Shown: positions 9,108-18,721, counted from the first letter of the stretch. The stretch: 64,000 bases of DNA from Ktedonospora formicarum (GCF_016587355.1 NZ_BNJF01000010.1:1-64000), one strand, 5' to 3'. A program made the numbers and translations. The notes: generated by a model not told the origin, from the sequence alone.

Positions 9108-9783
9108 AGAGAAATACCTCCTTTCATTGTCATAGATAACGGTAACCACTATTACTCGATATTAGTATATGTTTGGCCTCCTAGCTGTGCTATACGCATG
9201 AGCAAATTGGCTTTTGATATTTGGACGTGCATATTGTTGCTCAGAGGCCCCAGGCAACAGAAGCCCTCAATCCCGTGCAGATGTGCCAGAGCCATTTATT
9301 CCTTCCTAACTGAATGTAGATATGGGAAATGTTTAACTTGATTGTTAAAGGTCATAAAATCCATATATGATTTCTTGTCTACAATAAGTGTTTCTTGACA
9401 TATTATCCTGGCTGTCACGCTGAATTTGTTGCCGATGCAGTAATGATATGACTCGCCTCCAGCTTTTCAATAGCGCAATACGGCAGAGCATTTCTATCCT
9501 TTATATCTGTAGGAGTAAAATTTTTTCTCAAGGTACAACAGTCCCCCATCTTGCATTTATGCTCGCTTTTGTATATAGTGTCAGCAAGGGAGGGGAGTTA
9601 GTGACTCTCTTCTTTGCCACTTCTTTTGCAAAAGGCTCTGTTTCTTTACGTATATCCCGATTGCTTGTATCACTGCTTTGTTTCCGGTCGGAGAAAAACT
9701 CAAAAAGCTTTGCTTTATACGTTTGTGGGCACGGCCTTCAATGAGGAAGTGTCTTCTTCATTTTTTTTAAGGAGATAGATACT
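9108..9783. other. 676-nt intergenic region, no gene seen
   Basis: An A/T-rich divergent region between the deacylase and the first permease. A 98-codon forward frame at 9448-9744 has no family resemblance and poor start signals, so I reject it. It probably holds promoters for both sides. Confidence 0.4.
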
Positions 9784-11277
9784 ATGCGGGCATGGAATGG
9801 AAGGAACCTACCCTCGGAAGAATATGTGCGCAAGACTATGCCGCAAATAGTTGGAACATTGGACATGGTGATGATAGTCATGTTATACATGTTTTTTATC
9901 ACTAATCCTGTGGGAACGATGAGTGGAGGGCCAGCCGCCTTGACCTATTGGCTTCTTGGCGCGTTGGTTTTCTTTCTCCCAACGGTGGTTGCAGCCGCCC
10001 AATTGACAAAGCTCTTGCCTCACGAAGGTTCTAATTACAACTGGACGCACAAAGCGTTAGGCGGATTTTGGAGTTTCTTCGCCAGTGTAACTTTCTGGCT
10101 TCCGGGTGTCTTAGTGACTGTGGGCTCGGCTAGCTATTGTGTTAGCTTGATACAAGGGCTAAATACCAAGTGGCTGACTGCTCCCTGGGAACAGGGACTA
10201 CTTGTCATTGCCCTGCTCATTGTCTCGACAATTCTCTCATTGCAACGGTTACAAATCTTGCTCTATCTCGTACGTATCACAACGATCATTACCTATGCAC
10301 TTGTTGCTTTACTTGGCCTTGGGGCTGTCATCTGGATCATGATGGGGCATCACCCGGCAACCGATTTTGCGTTGTCGAACTGGGGCGTCAATCCTTCCAA
10401 TTTTGGACTCTTTGGTGGTGTTCTTATTGCCTACTTAGGTATTGATGCACCATTGATCCTGGCAGGTGAGACGAAAAAGAATTTTTCTGTATCACGTTCA
10501 TTGCTCTGGAGTACCATCGCAGTGATTGCTGCCTACTTAATCGTTTCCTTTGCCTTGCTCGTCATAGAGGGATCAGATGGAGTTGCCCAATTGGGAAATT
10601 TCTCAGTGATCGCGGCTATTGAGCAAGTTTTTGGCAAAACGGTTGGAGGGGTGGCTGCTATTGGCATTATTGCCTATTTCCCCATTTTTCTGGCACTCAA
10701 TGGTAATCTTTTTGCTCGCCTCTTGATGACGACGAGTATTGACAGGCGTCTACCTGTGGGTCTTGCCAAACTCAACAAGATGCGCGAACCAGCCTCAGCA
10801 ATTCGGTTTCAAACGATTGTGACTGTGTTGTTTGTAGCTATCGCCTTCCTCTTGCCATACATTTTTCGTGTTGAAAATCCCGCGGACCTGAATAATGAAG
10901 TGCTCTCCATCACCTTATCGATGATGACACTTGTCTGGTCTTTTTCTTCAATATTCTTGTTCATCAATTTATTAATCTTTTGTCTACGTGATCCAAAAGG
11001 CTTCCGTCAGAAGCGAATTTTCCCTATGTCAATCATATGGGCCTGCATTGTTATTGCTCCTGTCGCCAGTATTGTTGCGATCATTATGACGCTGAGTTAT
11101 TCGCCTATTCCGCAGCTTTCTGCTCAGCAGTGGATGTATATTGTCGGTGGTCTCACTATCGTCTGCTTAGTTATCTGTGTGATTTTCAGTTTATTTGCAA
11201 CGAGCGAGGCCGCATGGCAAGATCAGTCGAGTATCGCAGAGACAGATGAGAAGGTAAATGTTGAAAAATCCTCTTAA
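9784..11277 (+). CDS. APC-superfamily amino acid/amine permease
   Basis: A 497-aa membrane protein with about twelve helices. The first helix region has GTLDMVMIVMLYMFFITNPVGTMSGGPAALTYWLLGA, close to the G-rich helix 1 of APC transporters, and GGVLIAYLGIDAPLILAGET matches the helix 6 region where the family binds substrate. AAGGAG is 9 nt before the ATG. It is followed 41 nt later by a second APC permease and then an amidase, so the unit probably imports amides, amines or amino acids as nitrogen sources. Confidence 0.88.
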   Translation: MRAWNGRNLPSEEYVRKTMPQIVGTLDMVMIVMLYMFFITNPVGTMSGGPAALTYWLLGALVFFLPTVVAAAQLTKLLPHEGSNYNWTHKALGGFWSFFASVTFWLPGVLVTVGSASYCVSLIQGLNTKWLTAPWEQGLLVIALLIVSTILSLQRLQILLYLVRITTIITYALVALLGLGAVIWIMMGHHPATDFALSNWGVNPSNFGLFGGVLIAYLGIDAPLILAGETKKNFSVSRSLLWSTIAVIAAYLIVSFALLVIEGSDGVAQLGNFSVIAAIEQVFGKTVGGVAAIGIIAYFPIFLALNGNLFARLLMTTSIDRRLPVGLAKLNKMREPASAIRFQTIVTVLFVAIAFLLPYIFRVENPADLNNEVLSITLSMMTLVWSFSSIFLFINLLIFCLRDPKGFRQKRIFPMSIIWACIVIAPVASIVAIIMTLSYSPIPQLSAQQWMYIVGGLTIVCLVICVIFSLFATSEAAWQDQSSIAETDEKVNVEKSS

Positions 11278-11318
11278 TGGTTTTCGGATAAGGAGAATCC
11301 TGATCATTTTCTGAAAGG

Positions 11319-12953
11319 ATGCACATTGTGCAAAAGGAAAAAGCAACATTGCGCAATCAGCTTTCTCTTATAGAAGCTATTGCGCTTTCAATCGGAATTA
11401 TGGCCCCAACGGCGGCTATGGCTCTCAATGGCTCGCTTGCCGCGGCCACGACAGGAAGTGCGGTCCCGCTGGCCTTTCTGCTAGCCACAATTACTGTTGG
11501 CCTGGCGAGCTTCTCCTTTATCTACTTCAGCCGCTATTTTGCTCATAGTGGTTCGGTGTATGCCTTCAATGGTGTTGCGCTTGGCGCACGCGTAGGGTTC
11601 TTTTCGGGATGGGCTCTCCTGGGAACCTACATCGCTTTCACATGTGCTTCAATGGCGGAAGTCGGAAATTTCGCCCAGGCATTTCTCGCGGATCTAAATA
11701 TCTCGGTTGATTGGCTCCCTCTGGCTCTGGTGGCGGGCATAATTATTTGGGTCTGCGCCTATTGTGTGATTACGCTCTCGACGCGCCTCACATTGATCCT
11801 TGAAGGAATCTCTGTTTTACTTATTGTTATTGTTGCGGTCGTCATTCTTTCTAGAGGTGGTGCCAGTGGACACCTCAGTGTGGAGCCGTTCATTCCCAGT
11901 GGTCAGCCACTCAGTAATATTGGGTTAGCAGCAGTCTTTGGTTTCCTCTCCTTCGCGGGGTTTGAAGGAGCCGCGACGCTTGGTGAAGAGACGCGCAATC
12001 CTCGTCGCAATATTCCTTTAGCGATCCTTACGGCTGCGCTTGGTACAGGTATCTTCTATGTAGCGGTTACTTATGCCCAAACAGTTGGTTTCGGTACCGA
12101 TGCAGCGGGTATCAATGCGTTCGCCACATCAACTGCCCCACTTGGCGATCTGAGCAAGCGCTATATGGGCAATCCGATGTCAACGGCGATTAACTTTGGC
12201 GCGACTATCAGCGCGTTTGCTAGCGCACTAGGAACCGCCAACGCGGCAGCACGTATCCTGTTCGCCATGGGACGTGATGGTTTCATCAGCAAACGCATCG
12301 GCACCACCAGCAGCCGCACAAGCTCGCCAGCTATTGCTGTTGGTATCGTAATGATCATTGCCTTTATTGTCGATCTCCTCTGGAGCCGCGTTCCAGACAT
12401 CAATGGTGCATCACTCTTTGGATACGCTGGAACCATCGGTGTCTTTTTGATTCTGGTAACATACATTCTTACCAATATAGGAGCGATTCGCTTTTTTGTC
12501 ACTCGTCGAATCTGGACATGGCATTGTATTATTCCAGTGCTAGCTATCGTCGCATTAGGTTATACACTCTATAGCAACCTCTATCCAATTCCTGCTCCCC
12601 CCAGCAACTACTTCCCTTATGTTGCTCTGGCCTGGTTAGTAATTGGTCTTGTCTTCATCTTCGCCAATCCTGCTCTTGTCAAACGCATTGGCCTGAGTTT
12701 TGAAAAGAGTGAAGGGCTCTCGCTTGAGAATAGTGATACCAAAGTATCATCTGTAAAGAGTGAAGAGGCTGCTACAACTGAAACCTCGGTCGACGATAAA
12801 GAGAGCGAGGACGAAAAGAAAGTTGTGGTCACTACCAGTAAAGCAATCCCCAGTACCAAGAAAATCGTGACCAACACCAAGAATGGCTCCTCCTCGGCGC
12901 AGAGGAACAGAAATAAGCAGAAGAGCAGAAAGAAGCAGAGGAACAGAAGATAG
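11319..12953 (+). CDS. APC-superfamily permease with long basic C-terminal tail
   Basis: A 544-aa protein: about twelve transmembrane helices in residues 20-455, then a hydrophilic tail of about 85 residues that is first acidic (Ser/Glu-rich) and then strongly basic (ends KQKSRKKQRNRR). Helix 1 (SLIEAIALSIGIMAPTAAMALNG) and helix 6 (AAVFGFLSFAGFEGAATLGEETRNPRRNIP) carry typical APC signatures. ATG 11319 has its Shine-Dalgarno too close; GTG 11328, with AAAGGA 8 nt upstream, may be the real start. The basic tail is unusual for the family and could bind phospholipid, RNA or a partner. Second gene of the amide unit. Confidence 0.87.
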   Translation: MHIVQKEKATLRNQLSLIEAIALSIGIMAPTAAMALNGSLAAATTGSAVPLAFLLATITVGLASFSFIYFSRYFAHSGSVYAFNGVALGARVGFFSGWALLGTYIAFTCASMAEVGNFAQAFLADLNISVDWLPLALVAGIIIWVCAYCVITLSTRLTLILEGISVLLIVIVAVVILSRGGASGHLSVEPFIPSGQPLSNIGLAAVFGFLSFAGFEGAATLGEETRNPRRNIPLAILTAALGTGIFYVAVTYAQTVGFGTDAAGINAFATSTAPLGDLSKRYMGNPMSTAINFGATISAFASALGTANAAARILFAMGRDGFISKRIGTTSSRTSSPAIAVGIVMIIAFIVDLLWSRVPDINGASLFGYAGTIGVFLILVTYILTNIGAIRFFVTRRIWTWHCIIPVLAIVALGYTLYSNLYPIPAPPSNYFPYVALAWLVIGLVFIFANPALVKRIGLSFEKSEGLSLENSDTKVSSVKSEEAATTETSVDDKESEDEKKVVVTTSKAIPSTKKIVTNTKNGSSSAQRNRNKQKSRKKQRNRR

Positions 12954-12975
12954 TAGAAAGGACTCAAAGCAAGCT

Positions 12976-13923
12976 ATGACAACGGGTCGAACTATTCATG
13001 TTCATCGCCATCAATGGCATCTGGTGTGGGATCATAGTATCTCTCCAATTGCCCGCATTCAATCCGGCGAGACCGTTTCTTTTGATACGCTGGATGCATC
13101 GTGCGGTCAGATTGGCCCTGAAAGCACTGCTGAGTCTATTGCTGCCCTGGATTTCACACGCCTGGATCAGGTAAGTGGTCCAGTGTATGTGGAAGGGGCT
13201 GAGCCGGGAGATACCCTGGAAGTAGAATTCCTCGATATTCAGCCCGCCCAATGGGGGTGGACTGCCATCATTCCTGGTTTTGGTTTGCTTGCCGATGAGT
13301 TTCCAGATCCAGCTCTCAAGATCTGGCATCTGGAAGGGGGCGCAGATGGCTGGGCCGAGTTTGCGCCAGGGATTCGTATTCCTCTTTCTCCTTTCTGTGG
13401 CGAAATTGGGCTTGCCCCTGCGGCTGTTGGCCCTCACTCCACTATTCCGCCATATCGGCATGGTGGCAATATGGATACGAAACATCTCACCAAAGGGGCA
13501 CGGCTCTACCTACCAGTAGAAGTCCCTGGTGCGTTATTCTCGCTCGGTGATGGTCATGCTGCTCAGGGAGATGGTGAAGTCTGTGGCACGGCAATTGAGA
13601 CTCCTATGAACGTGACTGTGCGCCTTACCACTCATAAGGATATGCAAGTCAAGGAGCCACAGTTCATCACCAGTGGACCACTGACCGAGCGTACGAACAC
13701 TGCTCCTTATTATGTGACGGATGGTATAGCCCCCGATCTGCTGGAAGCCACGCGTAAAGCGATACGTCACATGGTTGAGCATCTGCAAAAGACGTATGGG
13801 CTCTCACGCTCTGACGCTTATATGCTCTGTAGCGTAGCCGTTGATCTGAAGATCTGTGAAGTGGTAGACATGCCAAACTTCCTGGTTGGCGCATTCTTTC
13901 CATTGAGTATCTTTACTGCTTAA
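12976..13923 (+). CDS. Acetamidase/formamidase family protein
   Basis: A 315-aa FmdA/AmdA-family enzyme, which hydrolyses short amides (formamide, acetamide) to ammonia and acid in the cytoplasm. Seen: the N-terminal HxxxW entry, PVYVEGAEPGDTLEVEFLD, the metal/active-site region SPFCGEIGLAP, the HGGNMD motif and a GDGHAAQGDGEVCGTAIE segment typical of the family. I chose ATG 12976; the open frame extends back into the permease gene but without start signals. Third gene after two permeases, supporting amide import and breakdown. Confidence 0.92.
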   Translation: MTTGRTIHVHRHQWHLVWDHSISPIARIQSGETVSFDTLDASCGQIGPESTAESIAALDFTRLDQVSGPVYVEGAEPGDTLEVEFLDIQPAQWGWTAIIPGFGLLADEFPDPALKIWHLEGGADGWAEFAPGIRIPLSPFCGEIGLAPAAVGPHSTIPPYRHGGNMDTKHLTKGARLYLPVEVPGALFSLGDGHAAQGDGEVCGTAIETPMNVTVRLTTHKDMQVKEPQFITSGPLTERTNTAPYYVTDGIAPDLLEATRKAIRHMVEHLQKTYGLSRSDAYMLCSVAVDLKICEVVDMPNFLVGAFFPLSIFTA

Positions 13924-13959
13924 AACAGGTCTAGCAATTCTTGGCAGTAACCCTACCGA

Positions 13960-14003
13960 ATATGAAGAATCCCTGCGCGCAAGCGCAGGGATTCTTCATA
14001 TTT
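13960..14003. terminator. Bidirectional terminator
   Basis: A perfect stem of about 19 bp (arms at 13960-13978 and 13983-14001) around a 4-nt loop, with A and T rich flanks on both sides. It lies between the convergent amidase (+) and LysR (-) genes. A second hairpin (GCATTCAG/CTGAATGC) follows at 14011-14048. Confidence 0.85.
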
Positions 14004-14113
14004 CTTCCGCGCATTCAGTCTCCTTTGCTACGCAGGAAGGCTGAATGCGACTTTTCTATAGGTATTGGGCAGATCCTATTTTAGGTATGTTTTGCCACCG
14101 TTCCTGAATATAG

Positions 14114-15010
14114 TTATATATATGTTTGCTGGAGTATGCGCCTGATAGATCGAATTTTTGTGTCATTTCGATCAATCCTGCGATAGGCCAACCAGAGCTC
14201 ATTCGTCACTCGCTTCGATGGCTCCCAAATAACCTGTAGTCTTCCAGCTTCACGGGCTTGGCGGCAAAGATAATCGGGCAGAACACTCAGCCCTTCACCC
14301 TCCTCTATCATCTTGATGATGAGACGCAAATCAGGAATGACGAACTTTGCTTGAAATGTTGGACGTTTCCCGAAACACTGCTGCCAGAAGCGACGAATAA
14401 TAGGTAGCTCAACGCCATAGCTAATCCATTTCTGCGTAGAGAGCCACTGCTCCAGTGTTTCCAGTTGCATTCCATTCACAATGGAATTCTCAGTCCCCGG
14501 CACTTTAAGATCTGGTGGGCCAACCAGCAAAAAATGCTCTTCGTCCACTTTATGGTACTCCACGCCATGCGAGGCAATCTGCTGTGAGGCAAGAACGATA
14601 TCCAATTTCTCGCGCTCTAGATTTTCGATGAGTGATGGCGTCTCGCTAAATTGCAACCACAAGCGATACGGTAGTTTCCTGATGTGTGGTAAGACCACCT
14701 CGGAAAAATATTCACGGGACGAACCACAGCGGAGCAGGGGTGGTTCAACTTGCATGTTTTGGGCTTCTTGGGTGACTCGTTCTAGTGTCTCAAGGGCTTG
14801 AACTACCTGGCTATAAAGTGCCTTCCCACGTGTTGTTGGTATCATGCGTCGTGGCGTGCGTTGAAACAGCGGCTCACCAAGTGCTGTTTCCAATGCTGCG
14901 ATATGTTGTGTGACAGCAGGTTGTGTGAGGAAAAGTGCTCTGGCTGCTCCCGAAACAGTTCCAGAACGATAGACCATGAGAAAACTCCGATACCATTCCA
15001 GATTTATCAT
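14114..15010 (-). CDS. LysR-family transcriptional regulator
   Basis: A 298-aa protein with the N-terminal winged HTH (residues 1-60, including SGTVSGAARALFLTQPAVTQHIAALETALGEPLFQRTPR) and a C-terminal effector-binding domain of LysR type. It faces the quinone oxidoreductase gene with a 137-nt shared promoter region, the classical arrangement for a LysR regulator controlling its divergent neighbour. The effector is unknown. Confidence 0.95.
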   Translation of the reverse strand: MINLEWYRSFLMVYRSGTVSGAARALFLTQPAVTQHIAALETALGEPLFQRTPRRMIPTTRGKALYSQVVQALETLERVTQEAQNMQVEPPLLRCGSSREYFSEVVLPHIRKLPYRLWLQFSETPSLIENLEREKLDIVLASQQIASHGVEYHKVDEEHFLLVGPPDLKVPGTENSIVNGMQLETLEQWLSTQKWISYGVELPIIRRFWQQCFGKRPTFQAKFVIPDLRLIIKMIEEGEGLSVLPDYLCRQAREAGRLQVIWEPSKRVTNELWLAYRRIDRNDTKIRSIRRILQQTYI

Positions 15011-15035
15011 AAATATTTTTATACCTTGCTGTAAA

Positions 15036-15073
15036 ATTCCTATTTGTTTTATAGAATGTCACAGATCTATACT
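15036..15073 (+). promoter_or_regulatory. Likely LysR operator and promoter of the oxidoreductase
   Basis: ATTC at 15036 and GAAT at 15054 form an imperfect dyad of the size LysR proteins bind. A sigma70-like pair overlaps it: TTGTTT at 15044-15049 and TATACT at 15068-15073, 18 nt apart. This is inference from spacing only. Confidence 0.35.
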
Positions 15074-15147
15074 GTCTACAAGACAAGGGATGTAACCTCT
15101 TGTCACGAACAAAATCCTTTCAACGAAAGTAGTAGATAGATCACATT

Positions 15148-16104
15148 ATGAAAGCAATGGTTATTACAGACTTTGGTGGTCCAGAAGTTTTTCAGGAGCG
15201 AGATATCGAGAAGCCAACGCCAGAGTCAAACGAGGTATTAGTGCGAGTTTATGCAAGCTCGATTAATCCGGTCGATTACAAGATCCGGCAGGAGGGCTCA
15301 TGGGCCGGAGTGAAGCCCCCCGCAGTGATTGGCTATGATGTGTCAGGCGTGGTAGAGGCAGTCGGCCTGGGCGTCAAGAATTTTAAAGTTGGCGATGAAG
15401 TTTTTTATACGCCAGAGATTCCGGGACGCATAGGCAGTTATGCTGAGTATCATGTGGCGAATGAAGCGATCGTGGCACTCAAGCCAAAGAATCTGTCGCA
15501 TGTTGAGGCTGCGAGTATTCCTCTGGCAGGAGGTACTGCCTATGATGCATTGATTACACGAGCCCAGTTGCGTGTTGGAGAGACGGTGTTAATTCACGGT
15601 GGGACAGGCGGCGTTGGTTCGCTGGCCGTTCATATCGCCAAAGCTGCTGGGGCTTATGTGTATACGACGTGCAGTAGCAAGAACGTCGCAGTCGCCAAAC
15701 AATTGGGCGCGGACCGTGTAATAGATTATACGCGTGAGAATTTTGTCGATGTTATCGCAATGGAGACGAATGGCGCAGGCGTCGATGTTGTCTTTGATAC
15801 CGTTGGCGGTGAGATGATCGCAAAGAGTATTGCCGTGACGGGAACAAATGGACGTATGGTTAGCGTGGTGAACGTGGAAGGTAATACCTGGCCCGCTCAT
15901 GTAAAGGATATCACGCTACATTTTCTCTTCCTGAAACGCGAACGCTACAAACTCGAAGCACTCAGGACATTGCTTGAACGCAATCAGATTAAACCATTGG
16001 TCGCCAAAGTCTTCCCGCTCGAACAGGTCGCCGAGGCGCAACGACACCTAGAGCAGGGTGGCGTAGCTGGTAAAGTTGCGCTCAAAATCGTCGATCGCTC
16101 ATAA
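15148..16104 (+). CDS. Zinc-independent alcohol dehydrogenase/quinone oxidoreductase
   Basis: A 318-aa MDR-superfamily NADPH-dependent enzyme. Seen: the N-terminal GroES-like domain (SSINPVDYKIRQ near 47-58, which replaces the catalytic zinc Cys), PAVIGYDVSGVV, and the cofactor loop HGGTGGVGSLAVHIAKAAGA near 150-169. No zinc ligands are present, so it belongs to the quinone reductase/zeta-crystallin branch that reduces quinones or enones. Divergent from the LysR gene and probably its target. Confidence 0.92.
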   Translation: MKAMVITDFGGPEVFQERDIEKPTPESNEVLVRVYASSINPVDYKIRQEGSWAGVKPPAVIGYDVSGVVEAVGLGVKNFKVGDEVFYTPEIPGRIGSYAEYHVANEAIVALKPKNLSHVEAASIPLAGGTAYDALITRAQLRVGETVLIHGGTGGVGSLAVHIAKAAGAYVYTTCSSKNVAVAKQLGADRVIDYTRENFVDVIAMETNGAGVDVVFDTVGGEMIAKSIAVTGTNGRMVSVVNVEGNTWPAHVKDITLHFLFLKRERYKLEALRTLLERNQIKPLVAKVFPLEQVAEAQRHLEQGGVAGKVALKIVDRS

Positions 16105-16127
16105 TCTTAGCCAGTGACCACACCTAT

Positions 16128-16165
16128 GTGGCAGGAGATCTCAGATAATCTCCTGTCACATTTCT
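16128..16165 (+). terminator. Terminator after oxidoreductase
   Basis: GTGGCAGGAGAT (16128-16139) pairs with ATCTCCTGTCAC (16148-16159) over an 8-nt loop, followed by TTTCTT. Confidence 0.7.
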
Positions 16166-16270
16166 TGAAAGTGTCTCTGCCCTCGCGCTTTGGCTTCCTC
16201 ATAGAAGGGGACTATCCTGAGATCAGGAAATGCTTTGACCAAAGTGAGCTTCAAAAAGGGGTAGCAGAGA

Positions 16271-16310
16271 AAGAAACAACCAGTAGCTGTGCCTTCTGGT
16301 TGTTTCTTGT
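16271..16310. terminator. Terminator between convergent genes
   Basis: A perfect 13-bp stem (AAGAAACAACCAG / CTGGTTGTTTCTT) with a 12-nt loop. The A-rich left arm gives a U tract for the minus-strand WD40 gene that ends at 16327. Confidence 0.75.
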
Positions 16311-16326
16311 CTCAAGCTCAGATAGA

Positions 16327-17877
16327 TCAGGCAACCGGCCAGATGTGGGCATCAGCTGATGGGTTGGACATGGAAGAGTTAGCCTCAATGGTGAGCATAT
16401 ATTTTCCATTGGGTGACCAGAACAACTGATTTACTTGAGCTTTTCCCAAGCTGTGAGTATGCGCAATCTTGCCAGTAGTAGCGTCTATAAAGGTGATATT
16501 GCTGGTATAGTTGTTTTTGCCCAACTGTGTGAAACCGTTATAGGCCAACTGTTTACCATCGGGCGACCAGGAGACTAGATTTGCGCCAGTGTAATTGGCA
16601 AGCTTTTTCTGTGTCTCTACATTCCATACCTGGATACTCGCAGGCTTTGCCATTGCATAGGCGTTAAAGGCCAGATTATGTGTCTTTGGCTGGAAGGCAA
16701 GTGCGACAGGATTCGCACCACCATTCTCTTTAAAGACAAGTGTTTTGCTCGCAAGTTCCCAGGCATAGACAAAATTGGCTGTTGCTGGATCGCCTCCACC
16801 TTGCGTATTAAAAACGCTGGTTGCCAGATACTGACTATCGGAGGACCAAGCCAGACCAATGCCATTGTAGTCGCCGTCCCACGTCAATGTGTAATCCAGT
16901 GTAGCGTTCTGGGCCTTCAGCACCTGAATATACCCATTATAACCAGCGCTAATGTTGACCGCGATAGAATTGCCATCAGGTGACCAGGCGACGGCGCGGA
17001 AGCCCAGACCACCGCTGGTGGGGAGCAGGGTCGCATAATGTGAGTCATTCACCAGTGAACTCATAGCACCTGGAGTGGTTGTCTGCGCCAGTGAGGGTGT
17101 GTATGAGTTGACTACCTTCCCTGTCTGGCTATCAACAATATGGAGGGCCTGGTTGGTACCAATGGCGAGAAACCGACTATCAGGCGACCAGGACAACCCA
17201 TAGGCCCACTCATTCTCTCCAGGAAGCTTGATGTCCAGGATTTTCTTCCCAGTTGCCGCCATCCAGATGCGCACACCAGAATCGGTGCTCGCAGCAATCC
17301 GCTGGCTATCGTTTGACCATGCGACACTCTGGAAGCCCATCTGATCCCCAGGAATTGTGATTCCTTTGGGGTTAGTGGTCTGGGGTGTGGGTGATTGTAC
17401 AATCTGAGAAGTTGGGCTAGGTGTTGCTGGGGGCTTGCCTGCTGTTCCTGTTAGGGAGAAATGGCCTTGCGCGATAATGAAACCCCCAACCGCGATGACC
17501 AGAACGAAAATGGCTACCAGGAGGCCGAGTGTACGTTCAACACGTCTCCAGCCTGTTTTTTTATCATCCATGACGCTTTTCCTATTTTTTTGTTGTGCCT
17601 GCAAAAGCAACTGCTCTGGCGCGACAGGCAAGGATCTAAGAGGTGTGCGTTCACGCACGTTCCCCAGGCGTTGCGCTAGCAGGCGCTCTTCGACCCGCTG
17701 CAAGACCTGCTGATAGCGTGCCGACTCGGGGTCGTAAAGACGCTGTAAGCCTTGCATCAGGCGGACATCAGCATTTTTCGGCTGCTGTCCAGGCAGATGA
17801 TGTTGACTGCTGATCAATATCTCTTCAATCGACTCATCTACGTTTTGAGGGGAGAAAAGCTCGTTATTTTCACTCAT
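16327..17877 (-). CDS. Membrane-anchored WD40-repeat protein, likely anti-sigma partner
   Basis: A 516-aa protein: a cytoplasmic N-terminus of about 115 residues rich in Gln/Arg, one transmembrane helix at 117-137, a Pro/Thr/Ser linker, then six or so WD40-like blades from about residue 180 with repeated W-S-P-D-x-x-x-L/I-A motifs, outside the membrane. It starts 15 nt after the sigma factor stop codon, so the two are co-transcribed. The single-helix layout behind an ECF-type sigma gene is that of transmembrane anti-sigma factors; the propeller could sense an extracellular signal. I see no classical zinc anti-sigma motif, so the anti-sigma role is inferred from context. Confidence 0.75.
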   Translation of the reverse strand: MSENNELFSPQNVDESIEEILISSQHHLPGQQPKNADVRLMQGLQRLYDPESARYQQVLQRVEERLLAQRLGNVRERTPLRSLPVAPEQLLLQAQQKNRKSVMDDKKTGWRRVERTLGLLVAIFVLVIAVGGFIIAQGHFSLTGTAGKPPATPSPTSQIVQSPTPQTTNPKGITIPGDQMGFQSVAWSNDSQRIAASTDSGVRIWMAATGKKILDIKLPGENEWAYGLSWSPDSRFLAIGTNQALHIVDSQTGKVVNSYTPSLAQTTTPGAMSSLVNDSHYATLLPTSGGLGFRAVAWSPDGNSIAVNISAGYNGYIQVLKAQNATLDYTLTWDGDYNGIGLAWSSDSQYLATSVFNTQGGGDPATANFVYAWELASKTLVFKENGGANPVALAFQPKTHNLAFNAYAMAKPASIQVWNVETQKKLANYTGANLVSWSPDGKQLAYNGFTQLGKNNYTSNITFIDATTGKIAHTHSLGKAQVNQLFWSPNGKYMLTIEANSSMSNPSADAHIWPVA

Positions 17878-17892
17878 ATTTTATATTTCCTC

Positions 17893-18426
17893 CTACTCAT
17901 TCTCGTAGACTTTGCGTAGTAATTTGATCGCACGTGAGAGCATGGTGCGAACCGCGCCCTCACTTTTCTGTACAATGGTCGCAATCTCGGTGCTGCGCAG
18001 CCCATGAGCAAAACGCAGACGTACCAGTTCTTGCTGGTGAGCTGGCAGACGTTCAATATGTGCCTGAAGGCGTTCGGCCTCCTCTTTGTGTAGCAGCATG
18101 ATTTCAGGTGTCATACTGTCCTGCCCATAGTCCTCATCTGGCACGAATTCCAGGGAGATGTTCTGACGGTGTTTGCGCTTGCGATAATGATCTGTTATCT
18201 TATTGCGTGCTACGCACCAGAGCCATGCCTCTTGTTCTTTCGTACCCAGACCTTCAAAGCCCTGACGTTCCAGAGCTGCCAGGAAGACGTCGAGGAGCAG
18301 ATCCTCCGCGTCTTCCAGCGAACGCAGGTGCCGGTACAGATATGCCAGCAGCGCTGGCGAATATTGACGATAGACCGCGGTCAGATAGGCCTTATCATTC
18401 AGCGAGGGAGTGTACTCTTGCTGCAT
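17893..18426 (-). CDS. ECF-type RNA polymerase sigma factor
   Basis: A 177-aa protein. Region 2 at about 12-85 includes YSPALLAYLYRHLRSLEDAEDLLLDVFLAAL and a WLWCVARNKITDHYRKRKHR core-binding/-10 recognition helix. Region 4 at about 120-172 (LPAHQQELVRLRFAHGLRSTEIATIVQKSEGAVRTMLSRAIKLLRK) contains the HTH for the -35 element. I chose the ATG at 18426, with GAGGGG just upstream, over the longer frame. First gene of a pair with the WD40 membrane protein. Confidence 0.93.
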   Translation of the reverse strand: MQQEYTPSLNDKAYLTAVYRQYSPALLAYLYRHLRSLEDAEDLLLDVFLAALERQGFEGLGTKEQEAWLWCVARNKITDHYRKRKHRQNISLEFVPDEDYGQDSMTPEIMLLHKEEAERLQAHIERLPAHQQELVRLRFAHGLRSTEIATIVQKSEGAVRTMLSRAIKLLRKVYENE

Positions 18427-18609
18427 GTATTCCCCTCTATACTCCTCTCCGAAACCCAACATCACTCCTGTGGCTAGCGCTTCCCACCTGTGGGAAGAGG
18501 GAAGCTTGCTCAGGGTTCGGCTAAGAAGTATTTATAGTATTTTGAGATCTCGCAAACCACATCGTGTATGTGTGGTTTTTGTTACACTTTTTGCCTATAT
18601 CCCTACGGG

Positions 18610-18688
18610 AAAATACTGTTCGTAAACGAGCCAGTGATACGCAAGCCGCTTGCTTGCGTATCACTGGCTCGTTTACGAACAGTATTTT
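18610..18688. repeat. 37-bp perfect palindrome (79 nt)
   Basis: Arms at 18610-18646 and 18652-18688 are exact reverse complements with a 5-nt loop (CGCTT). It lies 33 nt past the stop codon of the GH127 gene and about 180 nt upstream of the sigma gene start. It can end GH127 transcription, but the stem is far longer than a normal terminator, so it may also be a small palindromic repeat element. Confidence 0.85.
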
Positions 18689-18721
18689 AACAACCTTTTG
18701 AAGAAGGTAAATGCTTCCAGG

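Noticed and set aside
9448..9744. 98-codon forward frame before the first permease
   Set aside because: Composition not protein-like and no start signal.
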